Source: Solen grandis
Lineage: Eukaryota > Mollusca > Bivalvia > Adapedonta > Solenidae
Assembly (NCBI GenBank): GCA_021229015.1
Contig: CM037784.1
Location: 63,933,258-63,997,257, forward strand
DNA: 64,000 nt
Direction: 5' to 3'
Under the pieces are notes generated by a model, which was not told the origin of the DNA, ran no database searches, and was given only the letters and a program-made list of their open reading frames with translations. The translations under genes were made by a program, and so were the position numbers. Numbering within the stretch: the first letter of the stretch is position 1; the number at the start of each line of letters is the position of its first letter. Shown here one piece after another: positions 42,739 to 53,500 of this stretch.

Positions 42739-44409
42739 CAGTGATTCAGATTGGACCCACATTCCTTAGGACAGTTGTCCTAAATGGTCATTTTTTTTTA
42801 AGTCATTTGTCCTAAATTACAAGAAAAACTTCGGACAATTTTGTTATAGCAAAATGCTTAATAAGACATTAATGACACTTTCAAGTTTACTTTATTTATT
42901 TATATTCTTTTTGCTTTGAAATATATCATTCAAGATTGTTTCAAAACTTCAGTCAGTTAAAAAATTTCCTAGGTAAATATGTTGTTATGACTATCTTCTG
43001 ATACCTTGTTCACTTATATAGAAATGAAATAAATAATTGTTATTCAAGTTAGTATCTGGAGGGATGCATTTATTCAGTATGGAATTAGTATGTCACAAAG
43101 GAGAACCCACCCAACCCTTAAGCATAAAAGATCTTACAAATAAAAGCAAAAAAAAAAAAATAAAAAAAATATTGACTCAAGAAAACAGCAGGTAATAATA
43201 AATTATTTAACTTTAAATGGAATGTGAGATCATTCATACTTCTAGAATTTTGAAGATGATGAGTGAGAGAAAGATTGGACATATAAGGATATTTTGATTG
43301 TTTATCAAATCAAACACAGAATTGTAATTTATATGACTTTCTATCTAATCAAAGTCAAGGCAAATTCAGCAAAATCCGACTCGTCAGAATGATTTTCCAT
43401 TCTGCGACAGTCGTGTTCTTTAAATATGATCTAACTTAATAGTGCTAACAAATCAATTAAAAGTATATATTTTACTCCCCCAATAATAGATCGACATCCT
43501 TTGATACCTTATCTACTCTTTGTTTTTCAATCATCATTGACAGTTTCTTGCCAACATTTTATAATGGCCTGTTTATTTCTTAGAAGACTCGCGATTTCCG
43601 GTTTTAACGACACTTGTTTAGACAATCAAAAGACCACGTGGCACGTGATTTATGGTATCTGACAATTCTATTGGTTCTTTTTATAGACAGACGCTAATGT
43701 TTCAAAAAATAGCACGAGAAGAATAAATTTGCATAGGTAATTTTCCACTGGATAGAACTTGAATAGCATGAAGAAAAGAAAATGAAACTTGATACGCATC
43801 ATCTTATTTATTTAGATCTAGTCATATTCCTGATCTTATTGATTGATATATGTATTTGAACTCAAAGAATCCAGTAATTATGAAAAAGAAAGATACTTAT
43901 GCGTAAAAACTTTGGCAAATATCGATATTTCCGGTGGTCGAAATTTCTTACAACATACGAGTCCCTATGAACAAGCATACAAACCGGCGACCCCAAGAAT
44001 CAAAATGTTTCTAATGTAATTATTTTCAGAACAAACAAATTTTTTATATAGATTGTAATATGATTAAAGTTTCAACAGCAACATTGCTATTTAGTCTTTT
44101 TTGCCGATGAGGAACTTTTATGCTGTTAAAAACTGACTGCGTCAATTTGAGTCTCCATGAAGTAACGGGTATTTGAGTCAAAATGCGTCTGTATGAAGTA
44201 ATAAGTAAATGCGTCAGAGTGGGATTCTATGAAGTAAAGGGTTAATTGTCGAAATTTCACCGTCCGGTACAGACATTTGTCGGTCACATTGCCTGATAAA
44301 CTGTATTTTTATCGGCCCGATGGGCGTACTGAGTTTATTTTTTCCGGTCATCTGTAGCTTTTATCGGCCCTAGACCGAAGGGCCGATCCAATCTGAATCT
44401 CTGGATATA
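42733..44409. mobile_element. 1.67-kb TIR element inserted in a LINE
   Basis: The element spans 42739-44403. The left end is CAGTGATTCAGATTGGA and the right end is the complement of CAGAGATTCAGATTGGA, a 17-bp inverted repeat with one mismatch. GATATA flanks both sides (42733-42738 and 44404-44409); removing one copy restores the LINE reading. CAGNG ends suggest a hAT-like element, but hAT duplications are normally 8 bp, so the class is open. No transposase frame is visible, so it is non-autonomous. Confidence 0.8.
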
Positions 44410-44833
44410 TGTCACCAGTTGTCATAGAAATCGTTCAAGTGTAAACAATATGATACAAGAATTAGGATGGAAAAGTCTCCAATCTAGACGCAAAGAAGCT
44501 AGACTTATGTTTTTTTAATATAGTTAACAACATGGTTGCAATAAAAAAAGAAAATTTTCTCCAAAAACCAAACAGAACATGAAGACATACAAATAATCAT
44601 GCTTCTACACAACACACTGCCACCAAAGAGGAAATGGCCATTCTTCGTAAACACCATCAGAGACTGACACAAACTGCCACCAGATGTAACCACAGCTGAG
44701 TCACTCAAGATATTCAAAACTCAAGTGACAACACTCACAAATTAAATTACAAACTCCCGTTTTTAACCATGAGCGTCTTTGTCAATTTATTCAATATGTT
44801 GAATGTGGGCAGTAAGCAGAAGAAGAAGATAAA
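44404..44833 (+). mobile_element. LINE 3' region, right part and tail
   Basis: Continues the LINE: NRSSVNNMIQELGWKSLQSR, then RKEARL, a conserved C-terminal block. Frame-broken remnants follow, and a 3' tail ATTCAATATGTTGAATGTGG with a GAAGAAGAAG end. The same tail occurs inverted at 50870-50918. Confidence 0.75.
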
Positions 44834-46409
44834 ATTTCATTGATATTTCATTTCCGTTCCAACCATCAGTACCGCGATATGATTATGATGGAACACCATC
44901 CAACTTACTTTCTTTTTCATTTGAATCTGGTGTCAATATACTCTCAAAATGTAATCGGTCTATTTAGAGAAAATATACAATTCAAAACCCACCGATTTTT
45001 GTAAGAACTTGGCAAATGCTACTGTCTGATACAATGAATGTGTCAACCACGGCGTTGTTAAATCAAATGATTCAGATAATTTGAGTCATGACTGGAGGCA
45101 TTACCATTGGAACGGCACTGAATGTCAATAAAACTGACCTAGTTAAACCTTTGAAGAACGCAATCAGAGCGTAAGAATTAAATACCAATGGTTGATATAG
45201 CCAGAATATACTGAGATACAGTATCGTTGAATTCAGTTACCTATCCTTCAGACCAATGTGGTGTTTATGGTTTGTTTATCCATTCCATTTTTATGTTTCA
45301 TTATTAAGCGGATGCCGACCTTTTTTTTAATCGCGCATGCTCAGGGACACACAAAATTGCGGCATCTCTACACAGTACAGAATCCACCATGTTTCTAAAG
45401 ATAATTATAAACAAATCTATTCAAGACAAAGTATCTTTATTCAATGTCTGTTTTATGAAACAAAGAATATTAGCTCGCAGAGCTATTATCCGAAAAAACG
45501 TACTGTATAATATCAACAAAATAAATCATTGTAATTTAAAAAAAAAAAGAGTTAAACAAATAAGAAATTAAGCAGTTCTCATATATAAACAGTATACAAA
45601 AAAGCCTAAATTGAGCACATCAAAACCCTGTTAGGACATAAGGCAAATCATTTAAACACATACAAAGCCGGCGGATTCACCGGGGCCCCCTACATGTATG
45701 AAATTTTAAATCTTGAATTAAAAACAACTGCCAGGTATATGAACTTTCAGGTATGAAAAATGGCCGATTTTGTATTTGAAAAAGTTATAATTCTTAGTAA
45801 TCTGTAGAGTAGATGCATACCTATCGCCATATAAATTAGACTTTGAAATCAGAAATGGGTTATGTTTTTAAATATAATCAGCTTTAATAATTTAACATAA
45901 CTTTTTAAGTATTATATTTTTATGAAACAAATTCTTAACTTACTCCTCTAAATATTTTTTCGTGAGAGGAATAAGTACAAACAGTAGGCCTATACATCAT
46001 CATGTTCACTTTTGTAATCTTTACGAATATAATAATCTATGTGTGCTTTAAATTTATAAAAAATGAATAAGAAATGAAAGAGTTTGAAATTTTTAATTTG
46101 CCTTATTTTCGAAAATTATATATATTATTATAAAAAAAAAAAAATTAATACGAAATACTATCATTGGTAATAATGCATATTACAAGTGTAGAAGTGTAAG
46201 ATATCACAAGTAGGAATCCATATATGGCACCCCGCCAAGTATTTGTAGCCTTTATCTATTTGCAAACTTCGTTACATATTCGGTCTGATATTTCTGTTTA
46301 GAAAGTGTACACTTCTGTCACGGCCGAAAATTTCCACGCTCGCGCATGACAGGTAACTTTCATAACGTGACACCGGACATTTAGTTGCTTCGCTGCTTTT
46401 GCGCAAATT
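44834..46409. other. No gene seen
   Basis: AT-rich, with long A and T runs. A 60-codon frame at 45389-45571 (Lys/Ile/Asn-rich) has no recognisable domain and ends in a poly-A stretch. Confidence 0.4.
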
Positions 46410-47127
46410 TTAGATATTTCTGAGTCAAAATTGAGCACGTAGTCGTAATTCAACACCTAAAAGCTCACATGTCCACCAGTTTAAAGTTGCATTATCAATG
46501 ATAAGATTAATGAATGAGTGAGATTTTTGACCTAAAGAGGAAGCTTGGAAGTTTTCAGGGGTGGCTTGAATTTGGTTAAAATCAAACCAATTAATCAGTG
46601 TAAGACTTTCTCTTTCTGATATGTTGTTTAAAGATTTTGGGGTTTTATGGCAGAAGGATAAGATGTGTCATCAACATAATTATAAAGTGTTGATTTTCGA
46701 ATGAAGTTAAAAATATAATTAATAAAAATATTGAAGATCAGGGCGCCAAGTATGGAGCCTTGGGGCACCCCTCTGATTATACTACCCCAGTTACTAGCTT
46801 GACTCTTTGTTTTCGGTTTGAAAAGTAGCTTAACATGACTTCACATGCACTTTGAGATAGTCAATAAGCCTTTGAGTATGTATGATAAGGTTATGTGACA
46901 AGAAGTCGAAAGATTTATTTAAGTCCATTAGTATGACACCGACATACGGATTATCATCCAGTGCCTTTTTCCAGTCCTCGACAAGACGGAGAAGCATGGT
47001 TTGGCACCCAAAGGACTTACAAAAAGCTGCAAGAAAGGGATAAAAAACTTCTCAAAATGTTGGTCAGGTGTAACCAGAGAGGGTTTTCCAGCGATAAACA
47101 CGTAGTTGGGATAAGGTCTACACCTGG

Positions 47128-47130
<3 letters not shown>
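46410..47130 (-). mobile_element. Degenerate LINE reverse transcriptase
   Basis: On the - strand, broken frames give MLLRLVEDWKKALDD, GVILMDLNKSFDFLSH (motif A region), IRGVPQGSILGALIFNIFIN (motif B) and STLYNYVDDT (the catalytic YxDD motif). A tail resembling LIGLILTK...ELLGVELRL-type sequence follows. At least one stop and several frame changes make it non-functional. Confidence 0.85.

Positions 47131-47161
<31 letters not shown>
47131..47161 (-). repeat. 30-base poly-T (poly-A on - strand)
   Basis: An uninterrupted T run separates the reverse-transcriptase remnant from the open frame at 47160-47630. On the - strand it reads as a poly-A tail directly after that frame's stop codon. Confidence 0.9.
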
Positions 47162-47168
<7 letters not shown>

Positions 47169-47630
47169 CCTTATAAAGCACTTGTCTGTGTCAACTCCTA
47201 TGACTGGTTTGAAGTCAAAATTATTATGGATATATTTTGTCTTGATTCTCTTAATACTTTGGTAGGTATCATCAGCAATAAAAATATCACATACATTCAT
47301 AATAGTTTTTTTTGTTTTGTCCAATAGGTCATACTTTTGGTCTCCAGTGCAAATATGTTCAACGCGGGCATATATCTGACCAAGACAAAGTGATAAGTAT
47401 TGTTCAAATACACTGTCCTTCATAGGCACAATATATGGTCTTATATTTAGGCACAACATACCCCGTTTTCTCCTATTTAAGTTCAGTTCGTAACATATAA
47501 ATCTGACATGAATTGTTATTTCATATAAAATTTTACTAAACGATCGCGAGTTCATCAACATGTTATTAATAAATAAATATGGGTTATTCAAATGTCTTTT
47601 GTATAAGTTATTAGAAAATATGAATGTCAA
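47160..47630 (-). other. Unassigned 156-codon open frame ending at a poly-A
   Basis: The - strand frame starts MTFIFSNNLYKRHLNNPYLF and ends VDTDKCFIRPN. It is rich in Ile, Asn, Lys and Tyr. A segment NRRKRGMLCLNIRP vaguely recalls the start of LINE endonuclease regions. No domain was recognised. The poly-A beginning at its stop codon suggests retroposed sequence. It may be chance in AT-rich DNA. Confidence 0.25.
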
Positions 47631-48537
47631 ATTATTACATTATTTACAAGAAAACTTTTGACGCAAGCGTCAAAGAATCGGGCCAAAACACTATTGTGTT
47701 GAAGAGATTCCCCATCATTTCGGGAAGATGATTTAATATTCGTTTCGATGCTCTACTGGTGCTTGCTAATACAATTTGAACCAGTATGAAAAAAGACTGC
47801 ATTTTGAGATAGTCCTTATAAATGACGATCCGGTACCTACTGGTTTTCGTACAGGCTTGGTAAAAGTGATTTCAGCATTATTACAATAGCACTAAATCGA
47901 AGATCTAATTCTAGAAAGTAACTAATAAAGCAAAAAGTTTAAATAATAATGTGCTGTAATTTTAACCCGTGTTTACATAGTCAAATATCATTATTGTTGT
48001 TAGCACAAAAGGTGTAAGTACGAAATTGGAAAGTACGTTTATACTTGATTTTGTGTAAGTATTTGATTTTGTGTAAGTACAATAAAACACTCCGGAAAAC
48101 ATAATGACACCTGTCATAATCATTATCATTAACAATTTCAAGAAAAGACGAGTGATATCGTATCTATTTATTGTGATTTACTAAAGAAAAGCACGGAGAA
48201 ACGCATAACACTGTTCACCAATTAAAAACCGTGTCAGGTTCAAATCTGCCAGCCCGGATAAGATGCCGTAGGAGCGGCTCTTGGAATTCGTCTGCTTATC
48301 ACGTGCATAGGTTGCGTATCTCTTATCAGTTATCTTGAAACTCGATTGAAATACAAAATTGAACTTCAGTTTTCAAGGTCTTACTTCTTAGCCGACATGT
48401 ACTGCTATTAAAATAGATATTCTTGTCATAACGAATTTGTGATGAACTTAATTTTGGCATTTTCGTCACAGTTTTTGTCCTAGAACAAAACGCAATAGGC
48501 GAATATTTTGCGAAAGTGCAGTGACCGATCACCTCTC
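47631..48537. other. Upstream region, no gene seen
   Basis: Mixed sequence with no coding signal. Confidence 0.4.
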
Positions 48538-48693
48538 TTTTATAACATCATATATACATGGGAAACTCGGAGATAAGTTAGTACTGTGACACTTGTGGTG
48601 AATTCTTTATAATTTATTAATATGTGCACGGATGTGTGATTTACTTATTCATCTTTGAAAAGTTTAGTCGAGTAACGTACGTTTAACATTTCG
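48538..48693 (+). promoter_or_regulatory. Candidate TATA promoter and non-coding first exon of the cellulase gene
   Basis: TTTTATAACA at 48538-48547 is a possible TATA box. A transcript starting about 25-30 bp downstream could form a non-coding exon ending at 48693 with an excellent donor (TTCG|GTAAGTT). The acceptor would be TCCTGTAG at 50350, six bases before the first coding ATG. Purely predicted from signals. Confidence 0.35.
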
Positions 48694-49091
48694 GTAAGTT
48701 TTTTTCCTCACTAGCATAATTATATGATATGAAGGAGACTTACTGACTTTTATAAAAAATTGAAATTTCTTCCACGATTTCTAAAACCATAATAAATAAT
48801 GAATAAAATACCATACGACAAGAAAACCAATACATGTTCTATATTTTTTGTCGTTGTTTGATTTTCTATTTGTCTATATCCAAATGTACCTATTTCAATT
48901 TAAAGTATTTCCTCTTTAGGAGGTAATGGTATACTTTTATTGTTGGCGATATTATTTTCGTCTGTGTCAGTATTCTAATCAAAAGCATTGGATAATTCTG
49001 TATCTAGATAAAGGCTTCAAGTGTCAATATTGTCTAATAACTAGCATTCTAATGCAGTAAGGATTTATGCAATTTGAATTCATTGAGTGCC

Positions 49092-49333
49092 TTAACCCTT
49101 TCCCTCATAGAGGAAACAATGAAAAGACCTATGCGAACAACATAAAACCAGATCAGCCTGCAAGTAACTCGCAGGCTGATCAGGTTTTATACTGTTCGCT
49201 GCTCCTCGGTGGTCTGGAAATGAGGATTTTGTAAGTAAATTTGGTAAGGTTTAACTGTGGTTTTCTGCAGATCTGGCTTTATGTGGTACCTACTGAGTGC
49301 GTCAAAATGAGTCTATATGAGGGAAAGGGTTAA
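49092..49333 (-). mobile_element. TTAA-flanked foldback MITE, copy 7
   Basis: Element 49096-49329 with TTAA on both sides, orientation as copies 3 and 4. It lies in the predicted 5' intron of the cellulase gene. Confidence 0.8.
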
Positions 49334-50355
49334 TCTAGCAAAATATGCACTGCAATATGATAATATAATGGTCGTAGTCATCCGAAAGACTAGAATTTAA
49401 AATCTCCAGGAAATATATAAATGGCTTACCGTTTGTCTCACTTTTGTCACGTAGTCCACAGTAGCACATTGAATGAATCGCGTAATCGTTCAAAACAAAC
49501 TTATTTTCCCCATAACCTGGACAATATTCGAAAATACGTAATATCTTTGTTTTGAATTTGGACTAAAAAAAGAGCTATTTCATTTTCTGGAAAAGTGGGA
49601 CAAACGGTATGTGACCATATTTACAGTTTTAACATCGCTTGGGTTAAATTCCATATTTTGTTTTTCAAAGAAATGAACTATAAGTAATACTTATAGTTCG
49701 CCTCGCTTAGGTTGAATTCTTTTTTTTTTTTGTAACCATAAGTAATACATATAACTGATATAAAAGAACCTGAAATAATATATCGATCCAATTCAAACTT
49801 ATTCATTAATATTGAATACTCCTACTTCTTATTGATTGGCATAGCCATACGGTTATAGTTCGCTAGAGACAGGCTGTTTTTTTTTAGAGACACGTGAGTC
49901 TTGCATAATCCCGGTTTTATACAGCAGTATATGCAGATTCCAGGCCCGAATACTTTAGAATATTCTAGCAATTTTTTTTTTAAGTTGAAAAATGCAAAAC
50001 AAATTTAATGAGATCATTTTTAAATATACACTTCTTAACAAAAGGTATTCATGTGCATATCTTGCTCAACGTCCAACTGATATTCCTTTATCTAGAATCA
50101 CCGAAAATTCACTATTTTTCACCGACACGCGTTGAACAACCTGTTATATGTTAAGTGCATTATTTCAAGGAAAAATATTCAAGAATATGTGAAGTCAATC
50201 TAAATAGGAATGATTTTTGCGGGATTATTTAGTTGTGGATAATATTATATAAACGAAATAGCGAAATTAGCATATTGTGTTGCGGTTTTTGACAATAACT
50301 TATCATTTTTATAGAATCGTTATACTTATTCTTGTTTCGGCATCCTGTAGGGAGG

Positions 50356-50532
50356 ATGTGGGCGGGGCTGCTGGTCTTGGTGTGGGTATCGGCCAGTCGG
50401 GCGGCACAGGAAGTCGTCATCAAGAATCACTGGAACGGCGGGATGGATGGATACTTTGTAATCCACGCCGACAAAGATATTGACCACTGGTCTGCTAATA
50501 TACATTTCTATTGGCACATTGATACTCTTGAG
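50356..50532 (+). CDS. Cellulase exon 1: signal peptide and first half of CBM2
   Basis: 59 codons ending in phase 0 at HIDTLE, donor GAG|GTTTGT. The ATG follows GGAGG and a possible acceptor TGTAG. Confidence 0.85.
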
Positions 50533-53500
50533 GTTTGTTTAACCCCAGCATGGAAATAAGTTCCATTTATAACTGCTTTTGGGCCACAGTCACGTATTAG
50601 ACCCGTGGCATTTGTTAAGAAGTAGGGCATGTATTAATTAAAGCTTATTTCTTTTAAGCAAACTGGGGAACACATTTTATAATGGATACGTGTCCCTTTC
50701 GACGACCCCTTGGTTGGATCAGTATTTCTCGTTTTAGAAGGTATTTCAAGAGAGATGGACTCTCCTAGTGGGGTCCGAACTCCTAAAATCGGACCAGCAC
50801 TTAACACTAAACAACGGCACCTGTTTAATTCAGGCAATTGGATTAACAACATAATGTTTTCGTAAAAGTTCTTCTTCTTCCGTTTACTGCCCACATTCAA
50901 CATATTGAATATACTGGCAAGAAAGTTTTTTCTTTTACGGCTATTCGCAGACATAAGTCGCATAATTTGAAACGAGCAGGGTTGAAGACTGACGACAATC
51001 TCATTTGTGATGTAACGTGATTGTACATGTTTTTGCCCAGTAATGATTCAACCATCATTAAAAATCCAAAAACTGAATAACATTTTAACAGGAGTCTGGG
51101 GCCCCCCTTTCAATCTGTAATCATATGTTTGTACCTGTGATATCAGAATGCCGGGGACCAGAGCGTTTTAACTTACATTTTTGCTTGTAATTTGAGTTGA
51201 CACTACTCTATGATATCTATACTATATACAATCATCTTCTGCCAGGTATGGAAATGCGATATACGGAACAGATGGAACGATCAGGACATGCTGCTGACGT
51301 GTAAACCAGAATCCTGCCATATCCCGGCGGGAAACGATCTTGTGGTGAGCTTTCTTGTTCAGACGACTGCAGGCACGCCATTCGGTGGAAACGTCATTAT
51401 AAACGGTAGGCTTTTGTATCGTCATAATCAAAAAATATATATCACTATTATTCAGTCAAATATATATATATCAATGCATTTAATGACTTCAACAATTTCA
51501 GCATGTGCATAAATTTATTGACAAGCAAATCGAATGAATGTGATCTGAATCGTGTAAACTATACCATTAGATCAAAACTAATAGTATATACATGTACATG
51601 TATTTCAATATGACTGAAATTATGCTAGTCGCTGCAAGAACCCTGAATCCCAGAATAAGGTGGTCTAGATAATGAGCAAGAATTATACGTTAATCTAAAC
51701 AGCGAATAACAGATGTGCTTTCCTTCCGTTTAGGTTATGGTGCAAGCTCAATTTCTGCTTCTGTGACGTTTTTATGATATTATGTTAAATCTTCTTTCAA
51801 TTTTCTTATTAAAAAGTTTAAAAAATATAACTAAAAACGCTATATTTTGCATTGGCATATGGCAGCAATTAAAATTGTTTAAGAATCTATTTTAAAAAAA
51901 AGATAAATAAATAAATCGGGCTACGTACTGTTGCTATACATGCCAATGCTATACCCGTGTATACACTTCGAATAAAAACATGCACATAAAAGTTTAACTT
52001 TGAAAGATAAGTACATGTATTGGATAGACACTATACACATTTTATGAAGTTTTCTCGGAATACATATAATTATTCAAATCCTATGAATGATTCTTAAATT
52101 AGTATTTTACCATACACAGGGCATACTACATCGTCAGTACCACTACTACTACCACCACCACAACAACAACGCCTTCCCCAACAATACCGAAAAAAAACCC
52201 AACTACTACTACTCCTTCAACCACGCCATCGACAACAAAATCGAGAACAACATCACCAAGAACATCCTCTCCAACAGCAACACCAGCTAGATCTTCTCCG
52301 ACAACATCGAGAACAACATCACCAAGAACATCCTCTCCAACAGCAACACCAGCAGCTTCAACACAAACTTCCACAGACATGAACCAAGGTGGCAGTGGCG
52401 GCCATACGACGAACCAAGCTTCACTATGTAAGATACTTTATTAATTTAAAAAAAGATATATAAAACAAAATACCAAACTTATCTCAACAGGAGCGAAGTC
52501 TTTACTTGGCAGTCATCGCAGCAATCATATACATACGTTACGCCTCACAGCAACATACAGTTACTGCGATCATTAAGCATTACTCATCACAGCGATCAAA
52601 TATGTTACTGCGATCATATACGTGACTCATCACAGCGATCATATACATTACTGCGATCAAATACATTACTCATTACAGCGATCATATACGTTACTCATCA
52701 CAGCGATCGTATGTGTTACTGCGATCATATACGTGACTGCGATCATATACAGTACGTGACTGCGATCATATGCGTTACTCATCACAGCGATCATATACGT
52801 GACTGCGATCATATGCGTTACTCATCACAGCGATCATATACGTGACTGCGATCATATGCGTTACTCATCACAGCGATCATATACGTGACTGCGATCAATC
52901 TTATATCACAGCGATCATATATACGTGACTGTGATCATATACGTTACTCATCACAGCGATCATATACGTAACTGCGATCAAATACCTTTAATAACAAAGA
53001 TTGGCAAGTAATCAATATCACTCAAAGTCACGCAGCAGATTGTCCAGATCTCGCAAGGCTACGTTTGCCAATTTCTGCTATTTTATTTGAGATCAATTTG
53101 AAAGAAATTCATATCTGCAATAGAATAATACATTACCTTCAAAATGATGCCTAATATATTAAAACGAGAAAAGAACTAAACGAAAAGTTTTATGTAAAAA
53201 ACAGAAGCCCCGGCATGAACAAAACATGTAGATTTTGTTGCTTTTCTGCTACACTGGTTGAATTTAAATCAAAATGTAAATGAATTTTCAAAATAAACTG
53301 AAAATATTCTCTTGCACCAGAAAAATGATACTTTTATAAGGAAGTTTATTTTTTTCTCTGTGATTTTGCCAGATATCTTAGACAGTTTGCAAATTCATTG
53401 ACCTGCCGTGTGACAAAATAATATTTCCTCTGTCTGTTACAGGAGTTTCCTATCTTTGTTTAGTAGGTCTTTGCTGCGATCACATACGTTACTAGCCATA

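Noticed and set aside
52126..52380. Minus-strand Val/Gly-rich frame
   Set aside because: Shadow of the cellulase linker exon on the other strand.
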